A DNA stretch of 64,000 nucleotides from Pseudomonas marvdashtae (GCF_014268655.2 NZ_JABWQX020000004.1:1-64000), one strand, 5' to 3'; counted from the stretch's first letter, positions 1-9,666 are shown. Translations and numbers: made by a program. The notes: generated by a model from the letters alone, not told the origin.

Positions 1-299
1 CTGCTCCATCCCGCGTCTGTGTGTCGGCATTCTACAGAGGATCGACGCTCTGTCAACCCCTTTACTTGAAAAACCTGTTCCGCTTCAAGTGGTTAGCCTC
101 GGGAAAAGCGAATGTTGCAGTGCTGTGACGCAGGCCTGGGAAGGGCTAGCGCTCTATCGAGCGGTCCACTGCGATTGAAGAAATACATTCATGTAGGCTT
201 TTTCCGCGTCCGCTGAAGGATCTTTCAAACTACTGGTGCTATGTACAGGTTCGAGTGAGATACTGGCGCTCCGATCCATCCCACGTACCGCTTCTTTAT
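1..299. other. Upstream region without a recognised gene
   Basis: No convincing coding frame is seen. The frame of dinB stays open upstream to a GTG at 255, but those 15 codons (MRYWRSDP...) do not resemble the start of DinB proteins, so this stretch is read as the dinB upstream region. No clear terminator, repeat or tRNA was recognised in it. Confidence 0.5.
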
Positions 300-1361
300 A
301 TGACGCAACGCAAAATCATCCACGTCGACTGCGACTGCTTCTATGCCGCGATCGAAATGCGCGATGATCCGCAACTGGCCGGCAAACCCCTGGCGGTCGG
401 CGGCTCGGCGGACCGGCGTGGCGTGATCGCAACCTGCAATTACGAGGCGCGGGCCTATGGCGTGCGCTCGGCCATGTCCTCCGGTCACGCCTTGAAACTC
501 TGTCCGGACCTGACCATCGTCAAGCCGCGGATGGATGCCTATCGGGAAGCGTCGAAGGAAATCCATACGATTTTCAGTGATTACACCGACCTTATCGAAC
601 CGTTGTCCCTGGACGAGGCCTATCTGGATGTCTCCGCCAGCGCGCATTTCGGAGGCAGCGCCACGCGTATCGCCCAGGACATTCGCCGACGGGTTTCCAA
701 TCAGTTGCACATCACTGTGTCTGCCGGCGTCGCGCCGAACAAATTCCTCGCCAAGATTGCCAGTGACTGGAAAAAGCCCAACGGCTTGTTCGTCATCACC
801 CCCGACCAAGTAGAAGATTTCGTATCGGCCTTGCCAGTGAACAAGCTCCACGGTGTCGGCAAGGTCACCGCCGACAAGTTGAACAGGCTCGGTATTGTCG
901 ATTGCCGGCATCTGCGCGAGTGGGACAAGCTCGCGCTGGTGCGCGAATTCGGCAGTTTTGGCGAGCGACTCTGGAGCCTCGCCCGTGGCATTGACGACCG
1001 CCTGGTGCATAACGACAGTCGGCGTCAGTCCATCAGCGTTGAAAACACCTACGACGTCGATTTGCCCGACCTGCAGAGCTGTCTCGACAAGCTGCCCGAA
1101 CTGATGGAAACCCTGAGCGGCCGCATCGCGCGGATTGACAGCAGCTACCGTCCGGGCAAGCCGTTCGTCAAAGTCAAATTTCATGACTTCACCCAGACCA
1201 CCCTGGAACAGGCCGGGGCAGGGCGGGACCTGGGCAGTTATCAGTTGCTGTTGACCCAGGCCTTCAACCGCGGCGGCAAGCCGGTACGGTTGCTGGGAAT
1301 AGGGGTGCGGCTGGAGGATTTACGGGGTGGGTTTGAGCAGTTGGAGTTGTTTGAGCGGTAA
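300..1361 (+). CDS. dinB: DNA polymerase IV (Y-family translesion polymerase)
   Basis: 353-residue Y-family polymerase that extends DNA across lesions and misaligned primers. The N-terminus carries the first metal-binding motif (HVDCDCFYAAIEMRDDP) and residues ~100-110 the second catalytic motif (SLDEAYLDVS), followed by helix-hairpin-helix (LHGVGKVTADKLNRLGI) and little-finger domains. The C-terminus ends FEQLELFER, where QLELF looks like a beta-clamp binding peptide. The ATG at 300 (MTQRKIIHVDCDCF) matches the usual family start; a GTG at 255 would add an atypical 15-residue extension. It is followed by a REP element and the convergent lipoprotein gene. No LexA box was recognised upstream. 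Confidence 0.97.
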   Translation: MTQRKIIHVDCDCFYAAIEMRDDPQLAGKPLAVGGSADRRGVIATCNYEARAYGVRSAMSSGHALKLCPDLTIVKPRMDAYREASKEIHTIFSDYTDLIEPLSLDEAYLDVSASAHFGGSATRIAQDIRRRVSNQLHITVSAGVAPNKFLAKIASDWKKPNGLFVITPDQVEDFVSALPVNKLHGVGKVTADKLNRLGIVDCRHLREWDKLALVREFGSFGERLWSLARGIDDRLVHNDSRRQSISVENTYDVDLPDLQSCLDKLPELMETLSGRIARIDSSYRPGKPFVKVKFHDFTQTTLEQAGAGRDLGSYQLLLTQAFNRGGKPVRLLGIGVRLEDLRGGFEQLELFER

Positions 1362-1372
1362 AGCCGCAGCCC

Positions 1373-1404
1373 AGCGGGAGCAAGCTCCCCCGCCACAGGG
1401 GAGC
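1373..1404. repeat. REP element (single)
   Basis: Copy of the Pseudomonas REP core (GCGGGAGCAAGCTCCC) between the convergent dinB and lipoprotein genes. The dyad can fold into a hairpin and may serve as a shared terminator or mRNA stabiliser. Confidence 0.75.
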
Positions 1405-1410
1405 ATCCAC

Positions 1411-2364
1411 TCAGCTAGCGCCCGGGTCCGCCACCAGCCGCCCGCCGTCCTTGGTCAGGGCTTTCAGGAATTCGGCCTGCAGTTCCGGATCATTGCGGGT
1501 CAGTTCGATCAGGCTCTGCTCCAGCTCGCTGGCTTCTTCTTCAAGGCCCAGCTCCGACAGCCGCTTGACTCGGTGAACCCACTGGCTCACCTCGTCATCT
1601 TCCAGGTCGTCATAGATCAACGCATGGGCTTCCACCAATTTGCTGCGCAACGTGCTGCTGATGCTCAGGGACGAGTCGGTATGCACCTCGTCCTGGGCAT
1701 CGGTGACGCTGATCTGCAATTTGCCGAACTGGCTCAGGTCATGCTCGGCGAACGGGCTTTCCAGCAGGTTCAAGCGCAACACGCCGTTGCGGTCGGTGCT
1801 CAGCTCGAACGTCTGGCGAGCGGCTTTCACCTGGACCGGGCGCTCGCTCCAGGGCAGGCTCGAATATTCGGTGCGCTTGTCCCGTTGGACTTCGTCGATA
1901 CCCGCCAGATTCTGTTGCGCCCGGCCGTTGGACGGAACGTTCATGAACGGGTTGAGCCCGGCGAAACCGTAGCTGATCCAGTCGCGGGTCGCCGTGTCGG
2001 GCAGGGTGCCCAAGGCGAACACATTGACGACGTTCGCGCCGACACCGGCCACTACCGCCACCGCACCCAGCGGGATCTCATAGACCTCCCGCCAAGGCTG
2101 GTAGGGCGTATAGCGGTCGTAATGGCGGGTGACCTCGAACTCGGTCACTTCAAAAGTCTTTTGTTCGTTGATGCGCACGCGACGCTGCGGCAAGTCGAGC
2201 ACCTTGGGTTCGCCCACATCGATCTGCAGGCTATGGTCAAGCAGTTTGCGCTCGATCCGTTCTTCGTGCTCGGTGCGTTGCGACATCTGGTTGGCGCATC
2301 CGCTGACCAGCAGGGCGCCGCACAGTGCGGCGCCCCCCAGCGCTAAGGTGTTTCGCTTGAACAT
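1411..2364 (-). CDS. Predicted outer-membrane lipoprotein, unknown function
   Basis: 317 residues with a lipoprotein signal: N-terminal KR, a hydrophobic core and lipobox LVSGC (Cys ~23). The mature part is hydrophilic; a segment around residues 95-125 is Gly/Ala/Val-rich (PLGAVAVVAGVGANVVNVF) and might touch the membrane. The C-terminal third is rich in Glu and Leu, consistent with helices. It starts 17 nt after the proS stop on the same strand, so the two are probably co-transcribed, although no functional link is evident. No enzymatic motif was recognised. Confidence 0.75.
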   Translation of the reverse strand: MFKRNTLALGGAALCGALLVSGCANQMSQRTEHEERIERKLLDHSLQIDVGEPKVLDLPQRRVRINEQKTFEVTEFEVTRHYDRYTPYQPWREVYEIPLGAVAVVAGVGANVVNVFALGTLPDTATRDWISYGFAGLNPFMNVPSNGRAQQNLAGIDEVQRDKRTEYSSLPWSERPVQVKAARQTFELSTDRNGVLRLNLLESPFAEHDLSQFGKLQISVTDAQDEVHTDSSLSISSTLRSKLVEAHALIYDDLEDDEVSQWVHRVKRLSELGLEEEASELEQSLIELTRNDPELQAEFLKALTKDGGRLVADPGAS

Positions 2365-2381
2365 GACGTCTCTATCTGGTC

Positions 2382-4097
2382 TCAGCGGCGGATACGGGCC
2401 TGGAGGAAGGACAGCACGTCGGCGACCGGCAGCGCTTGTGGCTCGGCCTCGGTGCGGCTCTTGTATTCCAGGTTGCCATCGGCCAGTCCGCGGTCACTGA
2501 CCACGATCCGGTGCGGGATGCCGATCAGTTCCATGTCCGCGAACTTGATGCCTGGGCTGGTTTTCTTGTCGCGGTCGTCCAGCAGCACCTCGAAGCCGGC
2601 GGCCGTCAATTGGGCGTAGAGCTTGTCGGTCGCTTCGCGAACCTGTTCGGTTTCATAGCGCAACGGCACCAGGGCAATCTGGAATGGCGCCAGTGTGTCG
2701 CTCCAGATGATCCCGTTTTCGTCGTTGTTCTGTTCGATCGCTGCCGCCACTACGCGGGACACGCCAATGCCGTAGCAACCCATTTGCAGGGTGACCGGCT
2801 TGCCGTTCTCGCCCAGTACTTCGCACTTCATGGCTTTGCTGTATTTGTCGCCCAGCTGGAAGATGTGCCCGACTTCGATGCCGCGCTTGATTTCCAGGGT
2901 GCCCTTGCCGTCCGGGCTCGGGTCGCCGGCAACAACGTTGCGCAGGTCCGCGATGGTTGGAACCGGCAGGTCGCGCTCCCAGTTCACGCCGAAATAGTGC
3001 TTGTCATCGATGTTGGCGCCGATGGCGAAGTCGCTCATCAATGCCACCGAACGGTCGATGATGATCGGCAACGACAGGTTCAATGGGCCGAGGGAACCTG
3101 CACCGGCACCGATGGCATCACGCAGTTCGGCGTCGGTGGCCATGACCAATGGGCTGGCGACGCCTGGCTGGTTGGCGGCCTTGATTTCGTTCAGCTCATG
3201 GTCGCCGCGGACGATCAGGGCAATCAGCTTGCCTTCTTCTTCCGCGCGCACGATCAGGGTCTTGATAGTGCGCTCGATCGGCAGGTTGTAGCCTTCCACC
3301 AATTGGGCAATGGTCTTGGTGTTCGGCGTGTCTACCAGGCGCAATTCTTCGGTCGGCGCGGCGCGGGAGGTTTCCCGTGGCACGGCTTCGGCCTTCTCGA
3401 TGTTCGCGGCGTAGTCGGAGCCGTTGCTGAAGACGATGTCGTCTTCGCCGGACTCGGCCAATACGTGGAATTCATGGGAGCCGGCACCGCCGATGGAACC
3501 GTTGTCGGCTTCAACCGGACGGAATTTCAGGCCCAGGCGGGTGAACACGTTGCAGTACGCCTGGTGCATGCGGTCATAAGTGACTTGCAGCGAGGCCAGG
3601 TCGGCGTGGAACGAGTACGAATCCTTCATGATGAACTCACGGCCGCGCATCAGGCCGAAGCGTGGACGGATCTCATCGCGGAATTTGGTCTGGATCTGGT
3701 ACAGGTTGATAGGCAGCTGTTTGTAGCTGCTCAACTCGTTGCGCATCAGATCGGTGATCACTTCTTCGTGGGTCGGGCCCGCACAGAAGTCACGACCGTG
3801 ACGGTCTTTGATGCGCAGCAGCTCAGGGCCGTATTCTTCCCAGCGGCCAGATTCCTGCCACAGCTCGGCCGGCTGGGTGCTCGGCATCAACACTTCCAGG
3901 GAACCGGCGGCGTCCATTTCTTCGCGGACGATGGCTTCGACCTTGCGCATCACTCGCAAGCCCATCGGCAGCCAGGTGTACAGGCCGGAAGCGAGCTTGC
4001 GGATCATGCCAGCACGCAGCATCAGCTGATGGCTGATCACGACGGCGTCGGAAGGCGTTTCTTTCTGTGTGGCGAGCAAAAATTGACTGGTGCGCAT
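2382..4097 (-). CDS. proS: Prolyl-tRNA synthetase (bacterial type)
   Basis: 571-residue class II aminoacyl-tRNA synthetase charging tRNA-Pro. The N-terminus ([19 protein letters not shown]) and the class II core ([38 protein letters not shown]) are clear. Residues ~225-400 form the YbaK-like editing insertion typical of bacterial ProS, which hydrolyses Ala-tRNA-Pro. The C-terminal part has motif 3 (YGIGVSR) and the anticodon-binding domain. Length matches the family. A lipoprotein gene follows on the same strand. Confidence 0.98.
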   Translation of the reverse strand: MRTSQFLLATQKETPSDAVVISHQLMLRAGMIRKLASGLYTWLPMGLRVMRKVEAIVREEMDAAGSLEVLMPSTQPAELWQESGRWEEYGPELLRIKDRHGRDFCAGPTHEEVITDLMRNELSSYKQLPINLYQIQTKFRDEIRPRFGLMRGREFIMKDSYSFHADLASLQVTYDRMHQAYCNVFTRLGLKFRPVEADNGSIGGAGSHEFHVLAESGEDDIVFSNGSDYAANIEKAEAVPRETSRAAPTEELRLVDTPNTKTIAQLVEGYNLPIERTIKTLIVRAEEEGKLIALIVRGDHELNEIKAANQPGVASPLVMATDAELRDAIGAGAGSLGPLNLSLPIIIDRSVALMSDFAIGANIDDKHYFGVNWERDLPVPTIADLRNVVAGDPSPDGKGTLEIKRGIEVGHIFQLGDKYSKAMKCEVLGENGKPVTLQMGCYGIGVSRVVAAAIEQNNDENGIIWSDTLAPFQIALVPLRYETEQVREATDKLYAQLTAAGFEVLLDDRDKKTSPGIKFADMELIGIPHRIVVSDRGLADGNLEYKSRTEAEPQALPVADVLSFLQARIRR

Positions 4098-4227
4098 GGT
4101 TGGCCGTTGTCGGTTGCTGATGACGAGAAGTGACGCAGCATTGTACGGGCGAGATGCCCTGGCGTACAGGCGCGTGGCCTGCCGCCGGATCCAGGCGCCG
4201 CTTTCTCCGGCGCCCTGCTGAAATTTC

Positions 4228-5787
4228 CTACGACTCTTCGGCGGGCCGGGTCGGCGGCGATTCCGGATCGGAGTTCAAGCCTTCGCGGCGGTTTTCCTGG
4301 TACCAGTGCAAGGCGATCAGCAGCAGGGTCGGAACGCCGAGCAGGGCGGTGATCAGGAAAAAATCGTGATAACCGAATTTTTCCACCATGACCCCCGAAT
4401 AGCCGCCGATCAAGCGTGGCAGCAACAGCATGATCGAGCTGAGCAGGGCATATTGAGTGGCGGAGAACTTCAGGTTGGTCAGGCTCGACAGATACGCGAC
4501 GAAGGCTGAGGTGGCCAGGCCGGAGCTGAAATTGTCCAGGGAAATCGTGACAATCAGCATCTGCAAGTCGGGGCCCATGTCGGCGAGCATCAGGAACAGG
4601 ATGTTGGTCGCGGCCGAGGACACGCCCCCAATGAACAGGATCGGCAGGATGCCGAAACGCACGATCAACAGGCCGCCCATGCCGGCGCCCACCAGCGTCA
4701 TGATCAGCCCGAAGATCTTGCTGACGCTGGCAATCTGGTCCTTGGTAAATCCCTGGTCAATGTAGAAAACGTTGGCCATGACGCCCATGACCGTATCGGA
4801 CATCCGGTAGGTTGCGATCAGCCCCAGCAGCAAGAGCGCCTGCCAGCGGTAACGGAGGATGAAGTCGTTGATGGGCGTCAGTACTGGCGCCAGGCCTCGG
4901 CGACCTAGGGATGACAGGCAGATGGCGGTCAGGATGGTATAGAGGATGGCACGCAGGAAGGCGCGGTCTTCGAGCAGCAGGTCGAGCAGGCTGACCCCTT
5001 CGAACAGCACGCTGGCGAAGTCGGTGTTATAGAGCTGGGTGAACATCGCCGGCACAGACACCAGCAGCACGATCAGTACGAAAACCGACGCCAGTTGATG
5101 GACGAACGTATAGCGCCCGGCCTGCAACTGGGTGCGCAGTGGCACGGGCGGTTCGCGCATGATCAACGAGGTCAGCAACGCTGGCACCATCAATACGCCA
5201 AACAGCAGGTACGTACCGGCCCAGGCTGAGTGCTTGTAGCTAAACCCGGTGGAACCAAAACCTTCGGCGAAGAACAGGGCACCGGCGGTGGCCAGCAGGG
5301 CGGCGATGCGATAGCCGGACATGTAGCTGGCGGCGAGGGCGGCCTGGCGCGTGTCGTCGACGATTTCCAATCGATAGGCATCGACGGCGATGTCTTGGGT
5401 GGCCGAGGCGAAGGCCACTATCACGGCAATCGCGATCAGCCAGGACAGATGTTTTTGCGGATCGCAGAAACCCATGCCGATCAGGCCCAGGATCACCAAG
5501 CCTTGAGAGAGCACCAGCCAGGAGCGGCGACGCCCCAGCTTGCCCAGCAATGGCAGGCGCCATTGGTCGAGCAGTGGCGACCAGACCCACTTGAAGGCGT
5601 AGGCCAGGCCGATCAGGCTCGCGTAACCGATGGTTTCGCGGGCCACGCCGGCTTCACGCAACCAGACCGACAGCGTGGAGAAGACCAGCATGTAGGGCAA
5701 GCCGGCGGCGAAGCCAAGCAGCAACAGCACGAGCGTCGAAGGACTGGCATAGGCGGCGAGGGCGGCGCGCCAGGTTTTACGGGGCAT
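4228..5787 (-). CDS. ampG: AmpG-family muropeptide permease (MFS)
   Basis: 519-residue polytopic membrane protein with 12 or more hydrophobic segments. The N-terminus ([20 protein letters not shown]) and the first-loop region ([15 protein letters not shown]) are typical of AmpG transporters, which import GlcNAc-anhydroMurNAc-peptides during cell-wall recycling and so feed the AmpR/ampC signal. The motif [13 protein letters not shown] in the central loop is also family-typical. It lies 44 nt downstream of the alkyltransferase-like gene on the same strand. Pseudomonads can carry two AmpG-like proteins, so the precise substrate is inferred. Confidence 0.85.
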   Translation of the reverse strand: MPRKTWRAALAAYASPSTLVLLLLGFAAGLPYMLVFSTLSVWLREAGVARETIGYASLIGLAYAFKWVWSPLLDQWRLPLLGKLGRRRSWLVLSQGLVILGLIGMGFCDPQKHLSWLIAIAVIVAFASATQDIAVDAYRLEIVDDTRQAALAASYMSGYRIAALLATAGALFFAEGFGSTGFSYKHSAWAGTYLLFGVLMVPALLTSLIMREPPVPLRTQLQAGRYTFVHQLASVFVLIVLLVSVPAMFTQLYNTDFASVLFEGVSLLDLLLEDRAFLRAILYTILTAICLSSLGRRGLAPVLTPINDFILRYRWQALLLLGLIATYRMSDTVMGVMANVFYIDQGFTKDQIASVSKIFGLIMTLVGAGMGGLLIVRFGILPILFIGGVSSAATNILFLMLADMGPDLQMLIVTISLDNFSSGLATSAFVAYLSSLTNLKFSATQYALLSSIMLLLPRLIGGYSGVMVEKFGYHDFFLITALLGVPTLLLIALHWYQENRREGLNSDPESPPTRPAEES

Positions 5788-5831
5788 GGGCTGGAGTCTG
5801 CCTCAAAAATTGCGAAAACAAAGCGCGCACT

Positions 5832-6185
5832 CTAACCGCTGTGCTCTACCGGACGCCAGCCATGGCGCTGAATATCAACACGATTGTTCAGGACACTGAT
5901 CCCTTCCATGCGCAAGCGCGCACGTTGTTCATCCCCCGAGGCGCTGCCCGCCGGCAGGCTGATCCGGCCCCCGGCCGCCAGGACCCGGTGCCACGGCAGC
6001 TTCGTGTCGTTCGGCAACTGGCTGAGCGTTCGGCCGACCCAGCGTGCGGCGCGGCCCAGGCCAGCCATCTCGGCGAGCTGGCCATAGGTGACAACCTTGC
6101 CGGCCGGCACTTGGGCCAAGGTCAGATAAAGCGTGGTACGGCGAATTTGGGCGGCATTCTCGGTGGCCGCTGGGGCGTCAGTCAC
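5832..6185 (-). CDS. Alkyltransferase-like protein (ATL, MGMT family)
   Basis: 117-residue protein matching only the C-terminal DNA-binding/active-site domain of O6-alkylguanine-DNA alkyltransferase. The HTH segment (VVTYGQLAEMAGLGRAARWVG) is intact, but the alkyl-acceptor motif PCHRV reads PWHRV, so Cys is replaced by Trp. This is the hallmark of ATL proteins such as E. coli YbaZ, which bind O6-alkylguanine without repairing it and hand it to nucleotide excision repair. It precedes ampG on the same strand with a 44-nt gap. Confidence 0.9.
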   Translation of the reverse strand: MTDAPAATENAAQIRRTTLYLTLAQVPAGKVVTYGQLAEMAGLGRAARWVGRTLSQLPNDTKLPWHRVLAAGGRISLPAGSASGDEQRARLRMEGISVLNNRVDIQRHGWRPVEHSG

Positions 6186-6341
6186 GAGTAAGGTTTCCTG
6201 AAGGTGTCCGTCTGTAGATTAATTCCTACAGGGCGCGTTGATAAATGAACTCATCCCCCATACGCGGGTCAGTCGTTGCTGAGGTGTCATCCTGGGGGAT
6301 AATGCCGCCTTTTCAACGCAAACTTGAGCCCATTATCGCTT

Positions 6342-7349
6342 ATGTTGTCCAGAACCCTGCTGTGCCTAGCTGTTACGAGCGCCTCCATGCCCCTGCTTGC
6401 CGATACCGTCTGGTTGAAGAACGGCGACAAGCTCAGCGGCAAGATCACCGTTTTCGATGGCGGCAAACTGCTGATCCAGACCGATTACGCCGGTGCAATC
6501 CCAATTGACTGGAAACAGGTCAAGACGCTTGAAAGCGACCAGCAATTGCTGGTCAAGCAGGACGCCTATACCGGCGAGAAGGCCAAGGCGTTGCAGGCGG
6601 CCGAGGATGGCAAGGTAACCCTGGCCAACGGTGATGCGCCCAAGACCGTCGATCTGGCGAGTATCCAACAGATCCTCAAGCCCAAGCCGGTGGTCGAGGA
6701 TCTGGTATGGAAGGGCAATATCGATGCCGCGCTGGATTACCAGCGGGCGGAAAACGATACCGACGATTACGACGTCGACTTCAAGACCTCGGCACGCCAC
6801 GGCAGATGGCGGCATATCGCCGAGGGCGAGTACAACCGTGAATTCCAGGACGACGTGGTGTCGACTGACAACTGGCGATTGGAGTATTCCCTCGACCGCT
6901 TCCTCACGGACAAGTGGTTCTGGCAAGGTCGCCTCAACTACAAGCGCGACAAGGTCGAAGACCTGGCTCGCCAGCGCGTGGTGGGTACCGGTCCGGGCTA
7001 TCAGTTCTGGGATGACGAGCTGGGCGCGTTCTCGCTGGGTTCATTGTTCAACCGCACCGACTATGAATACCGTGATGGCGGCAAGGACAACTTCTATTCC
7101 GTGGCCATGAAGTGGGACTACAACCGCTACCTGATTGGCAAGCGCGTCGAGTTCTTCACCAACGGTGAAGTGGGCAAGCCGCTTTCGGGTGTTGCCGAAT
7201 ATGCCTACGACGCGGAGATGGGGCTGCGCTACAAGGTGACCGACTGGGCGTCGCTCAACCTCAAGGCTGAGAAGGATGTCATCGAAGGTACCGAGGATAG
7301 CGACCTGAGCAAGACGCGTTATACGGCCGGGTTTGGCGTGACCTGGTAA
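6342..7349 (+). CDS. DUF481 (YdiY-like) outer-membrane protein
   Basis: 335 residues with a cleavable signal peptide (MLSRTLLCLAVTSASMPLLA/DTVWL). Residues ~20-100 form a small beta domain beginning DTVWLKNGDKLSGKI. The remainder alternates aromatic and charged strands (WRLEYSLDRFLTDKWFWQGRLNYKRD) and ends in an aromatic residue (TAGFGVTW), as beta-barrel outer-membrane proteins do; this is the DUF481 pattern. Function is unknown. The ATG at 6342 is preferred over an in-frame TTG at 6324 because it gives a clean signal peptide. Confidence 0.85.
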   Translation: MLSRTLLCLAVTSASMPLLADTVWLKNGDKLSGKITVFDGGKLLIQTDYAGAIPIDWKQVKTLESDQQLLVKQDAYTGEKAKALQAAEDGKVTLANGDAPKTVDLASIQQILKPKPVVEDLVWKGNIDAALDYQRAENDTDDYDVDFKTSARHGRWRHIAEGEYNREFQDDVVSTDNWRLEYSLDRFLTDKWFWQGRLNYKRDKVEDLARQRVVGTGPGYQFWDDELGAFSLGSLFNRTDYEYRDGGKDNFYSVAMKWDYNRYLIGKRVEFFTNGEVGKPLSGVAEYAYDAEMGLRYKVTDWASLNLKAEKDVIEGTEDSDLSKTRYTAGFGVTW

Positions 7350-7368
7350 GTAACCGGTCAAGGCGGAA

Positions 7369-7398
7369 TAATGTGGGGGCTTGCTCCCACATCTTTTT
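7369..7398 (+). terminator. REP-like hairpin/terminator after the DUF481 gene
   Basis: A dyad of the form ATGTGGG/CCCACAT around GGCTTGCT is followed by a T-run (CTTTTTT). It is both a member of another Pseudomonas REP-type family and a plausible intrinsic terminator for the upstream gene. Confidence 0.6.
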
Positions 7399-7423
7399 TG
7401 CGCTGGATAAAACTGGCAGGCAC

Positions 7424-7456
7424 AAAAAAGCCCCGCTTTTGAGGGCGGGGCCTTTT
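7424..7456. terminator. Bidirectional intrinsic terminator
   Basis: GCCCCGC (7430-7436) pairs with GCGGGGC (7445-7451) around an 8-nt loop. A-run and T-run flanks on the two sides give a U tract in either direction. It lies between the DUF481 gene and the convergent cold-shock gene. Confidence 0.85.
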
Positions 7457-7473
7457 ACTAAAGCAAGGACAAG

Positions 7474-7683
7474 TTAGATAACTTGAACTTCTTCAGCTTG
7501 CATGCCTTTCTGACCGCGGGTAGCGATGAAAGAAACCTGTTGGCCTTCTTTCAGGCTTTTGAAGCCGTCGGATTGGATAGCTTTGAAGTGAACGAACAGA
7601 TCGTCACCGGATTGTGGGGTGATGAAGCCGAAGCCTTTTTCATCGTTGAACCACTTAACGGTACCGGTTTGGCGATTAGACAT
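7474..7683 (-). CDS. Cold-shock domain protein (CspA family)
   Basis: 69-residue single OB-fold protein with RNP1 (KGFGFI) and RNP2 (LFVHF) motifs that bind single-stranded RNA/DNA, acting as an RNA chaperone. Length and sequence ([21 protein letters not shown]) are family-typical. A strong Shine-Dalgarno (AAGGAG) precedes the ATG by 7 nt. About 130-170 nt of AT-richer upstream DNA could supply a long 5' leader as in other csp genes, but the promoter position is not certain. Confidence 0.97.
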   Translation of the reverse strand: MSNRQTGTVKWFNDEKGFGFITPQSGDDLFVHFKAIQSDGFKSLKEGQQVSFIATRGQKGMQAEEVQVI

Positions 7684-8034
7684 GGTGTAACTCCTTGAAC
7701 AAAGATAACTGCGACACAGGAAGAACCCTGGCCGAGACTGAGTGCAAAGAGCAGGAAAAATTCTTGTAGATGGTTGGATCGAAATTCAACATATCGTGTA
7801 GAGATTCTCAGTGACACAAGCAGCACAGTGACGCCACCTTACCCCTTTTTCCGGAACGTGCCAATGGTCTTTGCGAAGGTTTCTCGGTTTTAATGACTGA
7901 CGGCGCGCACGATGGCCGTCAGGGCCCGGAAATCAGGGTGGATCGCCGAGATTTGCTTCCCGCACTTTGAACCCGCCCCGCGCCCCGGTAAGATGCCGGA
8001 CAGTTTTTTCCACCTCGCTATTCAGGACACCTCC

Positions 8035-8601
8035 ATGAGCATCAAATCGGACAAGTGGATTCGCCGCATGGCGCAAGAGCACGGCATGATCGAGCCCTTC
8101 GTAGAACGCCAGATGCGTGGCGAAGGCGCCAACCGGCTGATTTCCTTCGGTGTCTCGAGCTACGGCTACGACGTACGCTGCGCCGATGAGTTCAAGGTGT
8201 TCACCAACATCAACTCGGCCACCGTCGACCCGAAGAATTTCGACGAGAAGAGCTTCGTCGACGTCAAGAGCGACGTCTGCATCATTCCGCCGAACTCCTT
8301 CGCCCTGGCCCGCACCGTGGAATACTTCCGCATCCCGCGCAACGTGCTGACCATTTGCCTGGGCAAGAGCACCTACGCCCGTTGCGGCATTATCGTCAAC
8401 GTCACGCCGCTGGAGCCGGAGTGGGAAGGCCACGTGACCCTGGAGTTTTCCAACACCACGACCCTGCCGGCGAAGATCTACGCCAACGAGGGCGTGGCGC
8501 AGATGTTGTTCCTGGAGTCCGACGAGGAATGTGAAGTTTCCTACAAGGATCGGGGCGGAAAATACCAGGGCCAGCGCGGCGTGACATTGCCGCGTACCTG
8601 A
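8035..8601 (+). CDS. dcd: dCTP deaminase
   Basis: 188-residue trimeric enzyme converting dCTP to dUTP and ammonia, the main route to dTTP in proteobacteria. The body contains [30 protein letters not shown] and the family motif [10 protein letters not shown], followed by [19 protein letters not shown] with the catalytic Glu region. The ATG at 8035 ([13 protein letters not shown]) is the family start; the open frame continues upstream to 7912 without similarity. A strong terminator follows. Confidence 0.97.
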   Translation: MSIKSDKWIRRMAQEHGMIEPFVERQMRGEGANRLISFGVSSYGYDVRCADEFKVFTNINSATVDPKNFDEKSFVDVKSDVCIIPPNSFALARTVEYFRIPRNVLTICLGKSTYARCGIIVNVTPLEPEWEGHVTLEFSNTTTLPAKIYANEGVAQMLFLESDEECEVSYKDRGGKYQGQRGVTLPRT

Positions 8602-8628
8602 TTCTGACGAGCTGTTGGAATTCCTGAG

Positions 8629-8667
8629 CGGGCAGGCACTCTATGAAGTGTACTGCCCGTTTTTTTT
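8629..8667 (+). terminator. Intrinsic terminator of dcd
   Basis: CGGGCAG pairs with CTGCCCG, with further CACT/AGTG pairing in the loop, followed by an 8-T run. It separates dcd from the small gene at 8705. Confidence 0.9.
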
Positions 8668-8704
8668 GCGTTAACGCAGCGGGCCTTCGCTCAGGAGTTG
8701 CTCT

Positions 8705-8911
8705 ATGAAGATCGATCCGCGAATCAGTGCCGAACTGGCAAGGCTTGAGCCCAATCAGATCGGCGTCCTGGCCTGGTCACTGCTGGCCCATCCCGCTGAG
8801 GCGGCAGGCGGTATTCCTGGTGATCCCGATCCTGATCCCAATCCTACGGAACCCACCGAACCCGGCGAGCCGACACTTCCGGACGAGCCGCCTCCCGCGC
8901 CTGTAGCATGA
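8705..8911 (+). CDS. Small proline-rich protein, unknown function
   Basis: 68 residues. The first ~30 form a plausible amphipathic/helical segment (ISAELARLEPNQIGVLAWSL). The C-terminal half is acidic and Pro-rich (GDPDPDPNPTEPTEPGEP) and likely disordered. A good Shine-Dalgarno (CAGGAG) lies 7 nt before the ATG, which supports translation. No signal peptide and no recognised family. It sits alone between the dcd terminator and a heptanucleotide repeat array. Confidence 0.6.
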   Translation: MKIDPRISAELARLEPNQIGVLAWSLLAHPAEAAGGIPGDPDPDPNPTEPTEPGEPTLPDEPPPAPVA

Positions 8912-8916
8912 CGTCA

Positions 8917-9007
8917 GCTTCAAGCTACAAGCGACAAGCTGCAAGTGGGCACGCCTAGCCTTGTTTTGAAGCTTGAAGCTTGAAGCTTGAAGCTTGAAGC
9001 TTGAAGC
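8917..9007. repeat. Facing 7-nt repeat arrays (GCTTCAA-type and TTGAAGC)
   Basis: Four degenerate units at 8917-8944 (GCTTCAA, GCTACAA, GCGACAA, GCTGCAA) face six perfect TTGAAGC units at 8966-9007, which are their reverse complement. The arms are about 21 nt apart, so the transcript can fold in several registers into a hairpin. The array ends 2 nt before the pdeM stop codon (9010-9012) and fills the gap between two convergent genes, so it may act as a terminator or mRNA stabiliser. Confidence 0.85.
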
Positions 9008-9009
9008 TT

Positions 9010-9666
9010 TCAGCCGATCGGCCATATTTCATTGTCGCCGACCACGAAGATCTTGCAGTCCTTGTCCCGTTCGACCCGATAGCCTCCGGTGAACGCACCG
9101 AAGGCCGGCAGCAGGCTGATGTCGCTGCCCAATCGAAAGCAGGCCAGGCGCAGGCGCTGCCGGCCCTTGCCGGTCAGGTGATAGACCGGGTGCACGTGCC
9201 CGGCCAGCACATGACGGCTGGGGTGTGGATTGGGCTCGTGTTGCACGGCGAAGGGTCCCAGCAGCAAAGGCTCCGGTACCACGCGAATGTTCAGCGTCGA
9301 TGGCGGGTCGCCGGCGCGTTTGTCGTGGTTGCCGCGAATCAGCGTCATGGCCAGGTGCGGATGTCGCTCACGCCAATCGGAAAGTGCCTTCAAGGTGCCG
9401 GGTGCGTGAGAACCGGGCCCATGGAGAAAATCCCCGAGAAAGATCAACTGTCGACACGGCAGGTCGGCCAGCAGTGCATCGAGTGCCGCGATGTTGCTCG
9501 CGGTGGTGCCGTGGGGCACCGGTTGACCGAGACTGCGGTAAGCCGCGGCCTTGCCGAAATGTACGTCGGCCACCAGCAAGGTTTCCTGGGCCGGCCAATA
9601 CACGGCCTTTTGCGGCAGCAGCCAGAGTTCTTCTCCCGCGAGGTTGACCGGATACGGGGCGGGCAT
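9010..9666 (-). CDS. pdeM: Ligase-associated DNA damage response endonuclease PdeM
   Basis: 218-residue calcineurin-like metallophosphoesterase. The metal-binding motifs are in order: DVHFGK (~34-39), GDFLHG (~78-83), RGNHDKR (~110-116) and the late GHVHPVY (~156-162). The homologue in P. putida (MPE) is a manganese-dependent single-strand DNA endonuclease encoded with Lhr-Core, ligase and exonuclease genes. The start overlaps the helicase stop by one base (TGATG), so the two are translationally coupled. The repair partners Lig and Exo lie about 6.8 kb away rather than adjacent. Confidence 0.93.
   Translation of the reverse strand: MPAPYPVNLAGEELWLLPQKAVYWPAQETLLVADVHFGKAAAYRSLGQPVPHGTTASNIAALDALLADLPCRQLIFLGDFLHGPGSHAPGTLKALSDWRERHPHLAMTLIRGNHDKRAGDPPSTLNIRVVPEPLLLGPFAVQHEPNPHPSRHVLAGHVHPVYHLTGKGRQRLRLACFRLGSDISLLPAFGAFTGGYRVERDKDCKIFVVGDNEIWPIG

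Noticed and set aside
2436..4133. 565-residue plus-strand open frame
   Set aside because: Lies fully antisense to proS; composition (Gln/Val/Gly/Asp-rich) is that of a high-G+C shadow frame, with no domain.
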